From Micromonospora sp. NBRC 110009 (GTDB lineage: Bacteria > Actinomycetota > Actinomycetes > Mycobacteriales > Micromonosporaceae): 64,000 nt of DNA. The stretch lies in contig NZ_CP130427.1 of the NCBI RefSeq assembly GCF_030518795.1, positions 5,456,001 through 5,520,000 of the forward strand. Reading direction: 5' to 3'. Shown piece by piece: positions 1 to 9,426 of this stretch. Under the pieces are notes generated by a model that was given only the letters and a program-made list of their open reading frames with translations, searched no databases and had not been told where the DNA came from. Position numbers and translations under genes: made by a program. Each line of letters opens with the position of its first letter. Position 1 is the stretch's first letter.

Positions 1-1143
1 CGCATTTCGGTGGAGGACGCCTTCCGGCACGCCTGCGATTTCGTCCAGCGGCACGGCGTCAACCAGACGCCACAACGGTGGAGCTACGGCGCCGAGGGCA
101 CGATATGGCTGGCCTACGCGCCACGACCGAAACCCACGTCCCCGCCCTCGCCATACACCGCTCCCGAGGCAGGGTCCGATGCTGCCCCCGAACTCGACGT
201 ACGGCACATCGCCTCGTCGCCTCCCAATTCGAAACCCCGGCAATCACACCAAACCCCTGTACCGCAAAGGTTGCCGCCATCTGGAGGGACCGTTATCGGG
301 TGGGGCGGCCGCAACCCGAGCCTGACCCGCGCCTTCGCCACTGTCCTCGAGTTCGGCAGGCTCGCCGTACCAGCTGGACTGCGCGGGGTAACGGCGATAT
401 CCGCCGGAAGCCGGCACGCGCTCGCACTGACCACCGACGGAAGCGTGCTGGGATGGGGAGAGAACACCTTCGGGCAGACTCGGGTCCCAGTGCGACGGCT
501 CCGCGGCGTACGAGCGATCGCAGCCGGCGGCGCGCACAGCCTGGCGCTCTGCACCGACGGCACGGTTGCCGGCTGGGGCAACAACAACGGCGGCCAGGCA
601 AAGACGCCGAAGACAGTCTGCCAGGCCGTCCAGGTAGCAGCGGGCGGCTGGCACAGCCTGGCGCTCCTGCACGACGGGACGGTCGCGGCCTGGGGCGAAA
701 ACCGCGACGGCCAGACGCGGGTACCCCTCGGGCTGCAGGACATTGTCTCCGTCGCCGCTGGCGAGGCGCACAGCCTCGCCCTGCACGTTGACGGCACCGT
801 GACGGCGTGGGGGCGCAACAACTACGGCCAGTCCAGCATCCCCGCGGCGGCGGTAGACGTGGTCACCATCGCCGCAGGCGGCTCGTACAGCATCGCCCTG
901 CGGCGCGATGGACAGATCATCTCGTGGGGCCGGGCACCCACCGGGTCCGCCCCGCGTCGTCTGGAAGGCGCGCTCGGGCTCTCCGCCGGTGAATCACATT
1001 GCCTGGCGCTCGGCCGCGATGGCGTGCTGCACGCCTGGGGTGACAACAGCTACGAGCAGTGCGACATCCCGCATGGCCTCGGGGAACTCACCGCGGTCAG
1101 CGCTGGCGGCACCTTCAGCCTGGCGCTGGTCGCCGAACGGTGA
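1..1143 (+). CDS. RCC1-repeat beta-propeller protein, 5' end outside window, with caspase-like tail at its in-window N-terminus
   Basis: The frame is open from base 1, so the true start lies upstream; GTG at 10 is only the first start codon visible. From about residue 95 to the end there are seven RCC1/BNR-type blades with the pattern AAGG.HSLAL..DGTV..WG.N..GQ, enough to close one propeller, a fold used for binding proteins or other ligands. The first 40 residues (EDAFRHA, then QTPQRWSYG and GTIWLAY) resemble the last strand of bacterial caspase-family (peptidase C14) domains, which often end QTP.kW.f...G.l.lA. A Pro-rich linker (residues 42-90) joins the two parts. I infer a protease-sensor fusion; the catalytic His/Cys would be outside the window. 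The RCC1 call is firm, the caspase call tentative. Confidence 0.8.
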   Translation, partial: RISVEDAFRHACDFVQRHGVNQTPQRWSYGAEGTIWLAYAPRPKPTSPPSPYTAPEAGSDAAPELDVRHIASSPPNSKPRQSHQTPVPQRLPPSGGTVIGWGGRNPSLTRAFATVLEFGRLAVPAGLRGVTAISAGSRHALALTTDGSVLGWGENTFGQTRVPVRRLRGVRAIAAGGAHSLALCTDGTVAGWGNNNGGQAKTPKTVCQAVQVAAGGWHSLALLHDGTVAAWGENRDGQTRVPLGLQDIVSVAAGEAHSLALHVDGTVTAWGRNNYGQSSIPAAAVDVVTIAAGGSYSIALRRDGQIISWGRAPTGSAPRRLEGALGLSAGESHCLALGRDGVLHAWGDNSYEQCDIPHGLGELTAVSAGGTFSLALVAER

Positions 1144-1252
1144 CCCAGCGAGCGCCTGTAGCTCATCAACGCCGCGGGCGGCTGCCCGGCTGTCATGGCT
1201 GTGAGTAATTCACGGGTGACGTGAACGTGATCCTCATGTTTGACTGAGGTCT

Positions 1253-3121
1253 ATGCGAGCGGGGCAGGCGCGACTGGCGATCGACTGCGGAAGCGCCAGC
1301 ACCACCGCCGTGGTGGCGTGGCCGGACGGCACCTCACTGCCGCTGATGTTCGACGGGGAACCCGCGCTGCCCAGCGCAGTCCTGCTGTCCCCGGACGGGG
1401 ACACGCTGACGGGCCACCAGGCGTGGCAGTCCGCCTCCGGCGCCCCGGAGCGGTTCATTCCGCACCCGCGCCAGCCTCTCGACCAGCGGATGACCGTCGC
1501 AGGATCGGAGGTCGATCCCCTCGACATGGTCGCGGGAACCCTGCGTCGAGTCACTCAGGAGGCGCAGCAGGTCGCCGGTTCCGACATCGAGGATGTGCGG
1601 CTGGTCGTGCCAGCAGGGTGGGGCCCGAGGCGGCGGACGTGGATGCGTCACGCCGCGCACCGGGCAAGCCTGTCCCAACCCACGCTGATCGAGGCGCCGG
1701 TGGCGGTCGCCGGGCACCTCCTTGCCGTAGGGGTGCAGCTGCCGGTCGGGTCGTTCATCGCGGTCTGCGACGTCGGCGCGGGGGCGGAGGTCAGCGTCCT
1801 GCGGCGCGGCCCTGCTGGGTTCGAGGTCCTCGCCACCCTGGCCGACCCGAACGCCGGCGGCACCGCCATCGACGAAGCCCTCGCCGCCCTGCTCGGCGGC
1901 ACCAGCCCTGACCAAGGTGACGGTGAACGGTGGGCGCTGATGGCCAGCGTCCGAACCGGCAAGCACGCCCTGGCCGACCACGTCGCCGTCACGATCCCGC
2001 AGCTGCAGGGCTCAGCCATCGTGCTGAACACGGGACTGCTGGAACAGGCCGCCCACCCGATCCTGCACCGCGCCGCCCAACTGACCACCGAGGCGATCGC
2101 GGCCGCGGAGCTCAAGGCCGAAGACCTCGCAGGCGTCTACTGCGTCGGCGGCGTCGCCTGGATGCCGTTGCTGGAAAAGGCGCTCACCGAAACCACGGGT
2201 ATAACCCCCACCGTGCTCGCCGATCCTGGGCTGGCGGCGGCCCGCGGTGCAGCGGACGCCGGCGCCGCCGACGCCACCGCCGGGCAGCCGGTGGGGGAGG
2301 AGCCGGTACCGCCGGTGCGGCGGGCGGTCGCGATCGCCGTGCCCGGCTTCGCCTCGCTCGGGCTGATCTCCCAGTTCCTGCTCACCCCCGAGTGGAACGG
2401 CAGCCTCATGTACAAATGGGCGCTGCTCAACTGGGGTGAACTCACCGTGGCCGCCGTCTTCGCCGTGATCGCCAGCCTCGGCGCCGGCACCGTCCTCGCC
2501 TCCGCCATCGCCGCCCGCACCAGCCTCACCCCCGGCACACCCGCGAGCCCAGGCTCTCAGACCGGCACCGGCATCCTGGCGTCGGCGTCCCTCGGCGTCG
2601 CCGTCGCCGGCATGTACGCCGTCCTCGGCAGCCTCTACATCGGCGACCCCGTCGGCGGGTTCCTCCGCTGGACGCTGCCGCCGGTCGCCCCGATCGTCGC
2701 CGCTGCCGCCGTGATGGCCCTCGTCGCCGCCCGACAATGGCGCACCCCACCCGGCGGCTGGTCGAAGCTGCTCGCCTTCCCGACCGGCTCGGTGATCACG
2801 GCCGGCCTCGGCATGGCGCTGATCCAGTACTCGCTGACCGCCGACCGGTGGCCGAACATGGTCCTGTGGATCGACCTTGCCGGACGCGTCGGCGGCCTGC
2901 TCCTCGGCATCGGCGCGGTCATGGCGGTCGTCTCCCAGCCGATCTTGCGGCTGATCCTGGGCGCGCCCCTCGCGGTCATCACCGCCGCGCTGGTCAGCTG
3001 GCCCGCCTCAGGAATCCTCGGAGTGATCTACGCGATCGCCGTGGCCGGGTGGTGGCTGCGCCAGCTGTGGACCCGCCTCCTGCGCCAACAAGCCCAACCA
3101 CCTCATCGGCCGGCCCGATGA
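1253..3121 (+). CDS. Hsp70/DnaK-like ATPase with C-terminal membrane domain
   Basis: Residues 1-330 match the actin/Hsp70 ATPase fold: phosphate-1 loop AIDCGSASTTAV (residues 9-20), phosphate-2 loop VCDVGAGAEV (171-180) and an adenosine motif VYCVGGVAWMPL near 300. In place of a substrate-binding domain, residues about 345-615 form six or seven hydrophobic spans, so it is a membrane-anchored Hsp70 relative of the kind seen in actinomycetes. ATG at 1253 follows a TGAGG at 1243-1247. It is followed at 34-50 bp by two membrane BTAD proteins on the same strand, so co-transcription is likely. A chaperone-like or signalling ATPase role at the membrane is inferred; the client is unknown. Confidence 0.75.
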   Translation: MRAGQARLAIDCGSASTTAVVAWPDGTSLPLMFDGEPALPSAVLLSPDGDTLTGHQAWQSASGAPERFIPHPRQPLDQRMTVAGSEVDPLDMVAGTLRRVTQEAQQVAGSDIEDVRLVVPAGWGPRRRTWMRHAAHRASLSQPTLIEAPVAVAGHLLAVGVQLPVGSFIAVCDVGAGAEVSVLRRGPAGFEVLATLADPNAGGTAIDEALAALLGGTSPDQGDGERWALMASVRTGKHALADHVAVTIPQLQGSAIVLNTGLLEQAAHPILHRAAQLTTEAIAAAELKAEDLAGVYCVGGVAWMPLLEKALTETTGITPTVLADPGLAAARGAADAGAADATAGQPVGEEPVPPVRRAVAIAVPGFASLGLISQFLLTPEWNGSLMYKWALLNWGELTVAAVFAVIASLGAGTVLASAIAARTSLTPGTPASPGSQTGTGILASASLGVAVAGMYAVLGSLYIGDPVGGFLRWTLPPVAPIVAAAAVMALVAARQWRTPPGGWSKLLAFPTGSVITAGLGMALIQYSLTADRWPNMVLWIDLAGRVGGLLLGIGAVMAVVSQPILRLILGAPLAVITAALVSWPASGILGVIYAIAVAGWWLRQLWTRLLRQQAQPPHRPAR

Positions 3122-3170
3122 CCCGACGAGCTACGGCAGGCGGCCAGGTCACGGGGTGGGAGCGCGGGGG

Positions 3171-5174
3171 ATGAGGTGGCCACGGCGGGTCGTGTCAGCC
3201 GCCTTCGTCTTGACCATGCTGGTCGTACCGCCGTGGCTGTTGACCACACTCGCCGGGCCGCCGCTGCCCGCCTGGCCCACGTCGGCGCAGCTGCGGGACT
3301 GGATCGAGAACCCGCTGAACCAACACACCCTCACAGCCGGGCTCACCGCCCTCGCCTGGCTCGTGTGGCTGGGCCTGGCCTGCACCGTCGCGGTCACCGC
3401 CGCCCGCCGGGCACGCGCCCGCGCCCGATGGCTGCGCCGCCTACCGCTACCCACACCCTGGCAGGCCGCGGCCACCAGCATGGCCGGCGCCGCCGCCCTC
3501 AACACCGCCCACATCCCCACCGTGGACACACCACCGTCGCCAGTCTCGGCCTCCACCGGCACTCCCCACCCGCACGACGGCGCAGTCGACACGCAGACCG
3601 GCGGTGGCATCACGGTGCCCGGGGGCTGGCTACCCAACGCCACCGCCCAACAGGTCGCCGCCGCAGCAGCCCTCGTGTGGCTGCGCCGCCGCCGCGCCTA
3701 CCAACCCGGGCAACCCCCACCCGACGACTCGGACCTGGCGCCGCTACCGGCCACCGCCGCCGCCGTCCGCGAAGCCCTCACCGACGCAGACACCCAGCAG
3801 CCGCCCGCCACACCCGCCACCGCGGCACTGCCAGCCCTGCCCACGCCCTGCGTCGCCTTCACCGGAGACGGCGCCGCTAACGCCGCCCGCGGCATGCTCA
3901 TCACCCGACTCCTCGCCGCAATGCGAGACCCACAACACGCGACCCGGCTGGTCATCACCCACACCGCCCTCACCACCCTCCTGCCCGACATCTCCACGGA
4001 CACAGAGATCCCCGGCCTGCGCGTCATCGACACCGTCGACCAGGCGGCCGCGCTGCTCGCCTCCCTCATCGACGCACCTCCCGCGCCCGGTGGGGGAGAC
4101 GGCCACCCGGACCTACTGCTGCTCACCGACCCGCCGAACGCTCCGACGGCCGGCCAACTCGCGACCTTGCAGCACGCGGGCGCGACCGTCGTGATGCTCG
4201 GCGCCGGACCGCCCGGGACCACCTGGAGCATCGACCGCCACGGCCACACCCGCGACGAGCACACCGGGCGGGCGGGACCCCGGCTCTGCGTCCTCAACCG
4301 CACCGCCGCGACGGACCTGCTCGCCGTCATCGCCCACCCCGCCCGTGAACGTCAGCACCCCGTCACCGAACCGGCTCCGCCGCGGCGGCAGCCAGCCGAG
4401 ACCGGCCACGCCCGGATTCCCCGCCAAGCAGGCAGTGACCGCCGGGCCGCCGCGCCCGACATTCCAGCGGTCACGAACCCCCGTCTTCAAGTGCGGGTGC
4501 TCGGCCGGCCCGCTCTCCTCGCCAGCGGGGAGCCCGTCACGATCCGCCGCAGCGCCGCCCTGCAAGTGCTGGTGCTCCTCGCCGTGCATCCCCAGGGCGC
4601 CACCACCACAGACCTGGTCCAGGCGATCTGGCCCGGGTTGCCCGCGCACACCGTCACCGGCCGCCTCTACACCACCCTCAGCGACCTACGGGCCGCCATC
4701 CGCACCGCCACCGACGCCACCGTCCTCGGACACACCGACGACCGCTACCACCTGAACCCCGACCGAGTCGACGTCGACCTGTGGCGGCTGCACGCCGCCG
4801 CCCGCAACGCCGCCACCGCCCTGAGCGACCCCGCGCCCGCCTGGCAAACGGTGATCGACATTTACACCGGTGACCTCGCCGCCGGCAACACCTGGGCCTG
4901 GATCGACCCGCCCCGCGAGGCCACCCGCCGGCTCGTCCTCGACGCCTACGCCAGCGCCGCCGCGGCCCAAACCGATCCCCACCAACGGCTGCGGCTCCTC
5001 CAAGACGCCATCCGCGTCGACCCCTACAACCACACGCTGCACCAACTCGCCGCCGACCAGCTGAACGCGCTAGGCGACGCCGACGCCGCCGCCCGGCTCC
5101 TGCACGGCTACCAGAGGCGCCTACAACTCGCCGGCATTGCCGCCAGCGACCAAACCGCGCCCACCTCGCGCTGA
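3171..5174 (+). CDS. Multi-pass membrane protein with C-terminal winged-helix and BTAD domain (SARP-like)
   Basis: ATG 3171 is preferred over GTG 3156 because GGGAG lies about 9 nt before it; the product has 667 residues. Hydrophobic spans are at about 8-30, 55-78, 100-115 and 155-172; the last is followed by LRRRRAY, placing the C-terminal half in the cytoplasm. Residues about 438-530 form an OmpR/SARP-type winged helix and 540-660 a bacterial transcriptional activator (BTAD) helical repeat domain, starting VRVLGRPALL. Residues about 225-390 form a domain shared with the next gene but without a clear Walker A motif. It is a paralogue of the LysM-bearing protein that follows and probably works with it. 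The DNA target is unknown. Confidence 0.75.
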   Translation: MRWPRRVVSAAFVLTMLVVPPWLLTTLAGPPLPAWPTSAQLRDWIENPLNQHTLTAGLTALAWLVWLGLACTVAVTAARRARARARWLRRLPLPTPWQAAATSMAGAAALNTAHIPTVDTPPSPVSASTGTPHPHDGAVDTQTGGGITVPGGWLPNATAQQVAAAAALVWLRRRRAYQPGQPPPDDSDLAPLPATAAAVREALTDADTQQPPATPATAALPALPTPCVAFTGDGAANAARGMLITRLLAAMRDPQHATRLVITHTALTTLLPDISTDTEIPGLRVIDTVDQAAALLASLIDAPPAPGGGDGHPDLLLLTDPPNAPTAGQLATLQHAGATVVMLGAGPPGTTWSIDRHGHTRDEHTGRAGPRLCVLNRTAATDLLAVIAHPARERQHPVTEPAPPRRQPAETGHARIPRQAGSDRRAAAPDIPAVTNPRLQVRVLGRPALLASGEPVTIRRSAALQVLVLLAVHPQGATTTDLVQAIWPGLPAHTVTGRLYTTLSDLRAAIRTATDATVLGHTDDRYHLNPDRVDVDLWRLHAAARNAATALSDPAPAWQTVIDIYTGDLAAGNTWAWIDPPREATRRLVLDAYASAAAAQTDPHQRLRLLQDAIRVDPYNHTLHQLAADQLNALGDADAAARLLHGYQRRLQLAGIAASDQTAPTSR

Positions 5175-5405
5175 CCCAGCCGCTCACCCCATCAGCAGCA
5201 TTGATCTGCCCGTGCAGCCTCGTGTCAGGAGCTGTTGCGGGGCGGCGCTGACCTGCGGGTGTGAGGTCGTGTGAGGTCGTGTCAGGTTCTGTCAGCCGTC
5301 ATCACCGCCCATCACCGCCACGGCGGCCATAGCGTCACGGCACCGTCCATCCCCGCGCACCGGCAGCACCCTCGCCTGCCAGCGCGGGCCACGAGGGGAG
5401 GCCAG
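5175..5405 (+). other. Intergenic leader with short tandem repeat
   Basis: No convincing gene. Around 5260-5294 the string GTGAGGTCGT occurs twice in tandem and is followed by two related TGTCAG steps, which may be a binding site or the 5' leader of the LysM-BTAD gene. GAGGGGAGG at about 5393-5401 is the ribosome site for GTG 5406. Confidence 0.4.
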
Positions 5406-8366
5406 GTGACGTTCCGAACAGCACGCGCAGCAGCCACCACCACCGTCGTCCTGTCCACAACAGCCGTGCCGGTGATCCTTGCCGCCACCGGCACATGGAC
5501 CCCGCAGCTACCTTCACCGGCCACCGCTCGGCAGTGGATCGCCCAACCGATGAGCACCGGCTTCGTCATCGTCCTCGCCGAAGCCGCAGCAGTGGCGCTG
5601 TGGCTGCTCCTGGCCACCGCCATCCTCACCCACGCCTACGCCGCGCTGGCACGCCGGCTGCGCTGGACGACAAGCCTCCGCCTTCCCGGCCCGCTTCAGG
5701 GCCTCACCGCGGCGCTGCTCGGCGCCACCGCCGTCACCACCGCCACGGGCGCCACCGCACACGCCAACCCCGCCACCGCCACCACCAACAGCGGAGTGCC
5801 GACCGCCGAACCGACCACCACCACGTCCACGTCCCACCACCACGCCAGCCCAGACCCGCGACCAGCCGCGCAGACACCCACCTACACCGTGCGGCGCGGA
5901 GACAGCCTCTGCCGGATCGCCGCACGCACCCTCGGCGACGCCGACCGCTGGCCGGAAATCTTCGCCCTCAACCGCGGCACCCACTTCCCCCACGTCGGCG
6001 GCACGCTGCGCGACCCGAACGTCATCTACCCCGGCTGGACCCTCGACCTGCCGGCAGACGCCGACCCACCCCCCACGGCACGCCCGCCTGCTAACACAGC
6101 ACCACCGAAGGGCGGCAATCCCGACGAGCATGCGGCGCCGGACTCCGACCCGCGACCGTCACGTCCGGCGCCAGCGCACACCGAACACTCGGCCGCCCCG
6201 CAACCCGCCGCCACCACGAACCCCCACGGGAACGCCGCCCAACCCAGCTCAACAGGCAACGCGATCAGCCCAAGGGCAGACACCAGCCGCCCGGCCGAGA
6301 AGGCTTCCCCAGGCGTGTCGCTTCCCACCGGCAGCTGGGTCGACCTCGGCCTGGCCGGCGCCATCGTCGCCGCCGTCGCGCTGGTCTGGGCCCACCGCCG
6401 ACGCCGCTACGTCCCCCGCACATCCTCGACCCGGCCTCGCCTCGACGACACCACCCTGACCCCCATGCCGCCGGTGGTCGCCCAGATCCGTCGCGGGCTG
6501 CGTCGCGCCACCGCCCGCTACTCACACCTGGGCGATCCGGCACACCGGCGCGCCGACAACCCCTACCCGGACCGGCACACCCCCAGCGGTGAACGGCACG
6601 ACCGGACATCGGACCGCGACGACGCGCACCCTGCCGTTGACCAGGCTGAAGATCAAGGCCCGAGGCCGGTCGTGCCGACACCGCACACCCTGCTGTCGCC
6701 GCCGCGGCGTTCGGCGGGACTGGGCCTCACCGGGCCCGGCGCCCACGCCGCCGCCCGCGGACTCCTCACCGCTGCCCTCGCCGCCGGCGGCGCCGAACAT
6801 CCTGACGCCCGCACCGAGGTGGTCGTGCCATCGGCGACCGCGGCGGCGCTGCTCGGCACCACCACAGCCAACCTGCCCCGTACCCCGCGGCTGACCGTCA
6901 CCGCCGACCTGGACGATGCCCTGCGGATCCTCGAAGCGCGGGCGATGCACCGCACCCGGCTGCTCCAGCAACACGACGTCGGCACCATCGACGAGCTGCG
7001 CGCCGCCGACCCCTTCGAGGAACCGCTCCCACCAGTCATGCTGCTGGCCGACACCAGCGGCGAGCAGGCCCGGATCGTCGCCCTGCTCACCCAGGGTCAA
7101 CGCCTGAACATCCACGGCGTACTCCTCGGAAACTGGCCCGCCGGTGACACCATCACCGTCGCCACCGACGGCACCACCACCTCCGGCGACTGCGGCGCCC
7201 GGCACACTACCCACCCTGACGAGATTGACCGCCTCACCGTTCTTAACCCGGCTGAGGCCCTTGACCTGCTCACGACCCTCGCGGAATCCCACACCGGGCT
7301 GCCACAGGTCCCCGCGCCCGCCGAACGCCTGTCCGTTGTGCCCGCCGAGGCTGCCCACCCGCTCGCAGCCGAGACTCCGCCCTCTCCCGCCACCCTTACC
7401 GACGGGGCCATCACCGACCCGACTGCTGACGACGAAACCCGAGCCGACAACCCCTGCAGCGCCGCTGCCGTGCCAGGAGACGGGCACCAGGACAGCCCCG
7501 CCGTCCCAGCACCCAGGCTCCCTGAGCATTCGCAGGCGCCAGATCAGGCAACCAGCGACAGGGGCAGCGACCCCGAGGACGGCAAGCAAGTGCGGATCCA
7601 GGTGCTGGGCGCACCCGCCGTCGTCGGCGCAGACCCGCACCGCACACCACGCGCCAAATCCCTCGAGCTGCTGGTGTACCTCGCGGTGCACGACGGTGCC
7701 GCCTCCAGCGAGGCGATCCTCGACGACCTGCTGCCCGACGCCCCAACCAGCAAAGCCGCCGGCCGGCTCTACACCTACGTCTCCGGACTGCGCGCCGTCC
7801 TACGCCAGGCTGGTCGATCCGCAGGACACGTCACCCACCCCGACCACCGCTACGTCCTCAACCGAGACCTGCTCGACGTCGACCTGTGGCGCATGCGCAC
7901 CGCCATCCGCGACGCCGCACAGGCCACCGACCCACAGACCCGCGCCGCCGCGCTACGCCGAGCGGTCGACGCCTACACCGGAGCCCTCGCCGACGGCTGC
8001 GACTACGAATGGATCGAGCCCCACCGGGAGGCAATACGCCAGGAAGCCCTCGACGCGCACCTTGCCCTCGCCGACGCCCTCGCAGGACGACCCGCGCAAC
8101 AACTGGCCGTCCTCGACGCCGCCATCACCCACAACCCGCACCACGAAGCCCTGTACCAGGCAGCGATGCGAGCCCGCGCAGACCTCGGCGATGTCGAGGG
8201 CATCCGGATGCTGCGCAGAACCCTGGCACGCCGGCTCAACGACATCGACGCCGAACCCAGCGACGACACCCTCGCCCTCGCCGACCGACTCATCGCCGAC
8301 CTGCGCCACAACAATGCCTCCTCCGGCAACCGCCGTCCGCTCAACACGGAGGGAGGGGCCGAATGA
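5406..8366 (+). CDS. Transmembrane LysM protein with cytoplasmic winged-helix/BTAD domain
   Basis: GTG 5406 is chosen because a strong GAGGGGAGG precedes it; upstream in-frame residues look non-coding. The 986-residue product has three hydrophobic spans in its first 120 residues, a LysM domain at about 157-215 (YTVRRGDSLCRIAARTLGD ... YPGWTLDLP), a Pro/Ala-rich linker, a fourth span at about 311-332 followed by AHRRRRY, then the central domain shared with its upstream paralogue and a SARP-like winged helix plus BTAD domain from about 728. By the positive-inside rule LysM is outside and BTAD inside, so it could couple peptidoglycan or chitin-type polymer binding to transcription. It overlaps the next gene by ATGA, so translation is coupled. 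Confidence 0.8.
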   Translation: MTFRTARAAATTTVVLSTTAVPVILAATGTWTPQLPSPATARQWIAQPMSTGFVIVLAEAAAVALWLLLATAILTHAYAALARRLRWTTSLRLPGPLQGLTAALLGATAVTTATGATAHANPATATTNSGVPTAEPTTTTSTSHHHASPDPRPAAQTPTYTVRRGDSLCRIAARTLGDADRWPEIFALNRGTHFPHVGGTLRDPNVIYPGWTLDLPADADPPPTARPPANTAPPKGGNPDEHAAPDSDPRPSRPAPAHTEHSAAPQPAATTNPHGNAAQPSSTGNAISPRADTSRPAEKASPGVSLPTGSWVDLGLAGAIVAAVALVWAHRRRRYVPRTSSTRPRLDDTTLTPMPPVVAQIRRGLRRATARYSHLGDPAHRRADNPYPDRHTPSGERHDRTSDRDDAHPAVDQAEDQGPRPVVPTPHTLLSPPRRSAGLGLTGPGAHAAARGLLTAALAAGGAEHPDARTEVVVPSATAAALLGTTTANLPRTPRLTVTADLDDALRILEARAMHRTRLLQQHDVGTIDELRAADPFEEPLPPVMLLADTSGEQARIVALLTQGQRLNIHGVLLGNWPAGDTITVATDGTTTSGDCGARHTTHPDEIDRLTVLNPAEALDLLTTLAESHTGLPQVPAPAERLSVVPAEAAHPLAAETPPSPATLTDGAITDPTADDETRADNPCSAAAVPGDGHQDSPAVPAPRLPEHSQAPDQATSDRGSDPEDGKQVRIQVLGAPAVVGADPHRTPRAKSLELLVYLAVHDGAASSEAILDDLLPDAPTSKAAGRLYTYVSGLRAVLRQAGRSAGHVTHPDHRYVLNRDLLDVDLWRMRTAIRDAAQATDPQTRAAALRRAVDAYTGALADGCDYEWIEPHREAIRQEALDAHLALADALAGRPAQQLAVLDAAITHNPHHEALYQAAMRARADLGDVEGIRMLRRTLARRLNDIDAEPSDDTLALADRLIADLRHNNASSGNRRPLNTEGGAE

Positions 8367-9226
8367 CCGCGAACGCCACGCTCACCTCCAGCATTGACGA
8401 TTCACCGGACGCGCTGACTGGTGACGCCGCTGACCAACTGCAGCGACTGCGGTGGGCGGTACGGGCAACCCTCGCCCTCGGCGTCGTCGCGTCAGTCGCC
8501 GCGAACGTTCTGCACGCCCGCCCGAACCCGATAAGCCAAATCATCGCCGCGTGGCCGCCTCTGGCCCTGCTGCTCACCGTCGAGCTGATCTCCCGCGCAC
8601 CCCACCACCGCCGCCTGCTCCGCGCCATCCGCATCGCCGCGACCGCTGTCATCGCCGCCATCGCCACCTGGGTGAGCTACTGGCACCTCGTCGGCGTCGC
8701 CGCCCGCTACGGGGAGACCGAACACGGTGCCGCCTACCTGTTGCCCATCTCCGTCGACGGGCTCGTCATCGTCGCCAGCGTCAGCCTCGTCGAGATCACC
8801 GCAAGGATCCACGCCGCGACGTTCGGGACAGCCCCGCTCACACCGCCAACAGCTCCGCCCCTAGCCGAACAATCACCAGCCACGACCGTCACCCGCGCGA
8901 CCCGCACGCCGGGACGGCGCGGCGACACGCACCACGACCCGGCTCGAGACACGCCGCCGACACAGCCTTCTGAGGCCTCGCAGTCACGACCTACGGACAA
9001 CGACGGCGCGAGCAGGCCGGAGCTGCCGCACGCGGCCCTGGACACCAACCCAGACGAGGTGCCGGCCGGCACCGCCCCAGCGGTCGCCTACTGGCGGCGA
9101 CGCGACCCCACGCTGCACCCGGCCGAAATCGCCGCCCGAATAGGCAGGTCCGAACGCACCGTCCGCCGCCACTGGCCATCACCGGCACGCAACGGCTCCA
9201 GCACACGTCAACGGGCACCTCATTGA
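8363..9226 (+). CDS. DUF2637 membrane protein with C-terminal helix-turn-helix-like tail
   Basis: ATG 8363 overlaps the stop of the LysM-BTAD gene (ATGA) and follows GGAGGGAGGGG. The 287-residue product has four predicted membrane spans between residues about 30 and 150, in the arrangement of DUF2637, a family known from actinomycete plasmids and integrative elements and related to Spd-type spread proteins. After a polar linker, residues about 240-280 (HPAEIAARIGRSERTVRRHW) look like a helix-turn-helix. It ends the membrane regulatory run. A transfer-related role is inferred from family context only; no transfer ATPase is present in this window. Confidence 0.75.
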   Translation: MTANATLTSSIDDSPDALTGDAADQLQRLRWAVRATLALGVVASVAANVLHARPNPISQIIAAWPPLALLLTVELISRAPHHRRLLRAIRIAATAVIAAIATWVSYWHLVGVAARYGETEHGAAYLLPISVDGLVIVASVSLVEITARIHAATFGTAPLTPPTAPPLAEQSPATTVTRATRTPGRRGDTHHDPARDTPPTQPSEASQSRPTDNDGASRPELPHAALDTNPDEVPAGTAPAVAYWRRRDPTLHPAEIAARIGRSERTVRRHWPSPARNGSSTRQRAPH

Positions 9227-9392
9227 CCGCCCTCACTGACACCTGTCCGCGCCCGGGTCACCGCACAATCCCCCCAGAGTCCAACGCCCACAGCCTCCAG
9301 CGGACCGACGGCGATGAGCGGAGGAAAGTACTGTGCGCAACCGCCAGCGGCCTTGAAGGCGCCATTACCAGCGATGCGGCGTCGACGGCGCC

Positions 9393-9426
9393 GCGCATCC
9401 GCTTCTGCCGAGATGAGTGTGCTGCC
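9393..9426 (+). repeat. Array repeat, right half
   Basis: GCGCATCC...TGCCGAGATGAGTGTG matches the right end of the interspersed repeat. It lies 170 bp after the DUF2637 stop and just left of the first SseB-like copy, marking the start of the cassette-like array. Confidence 0.6.
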
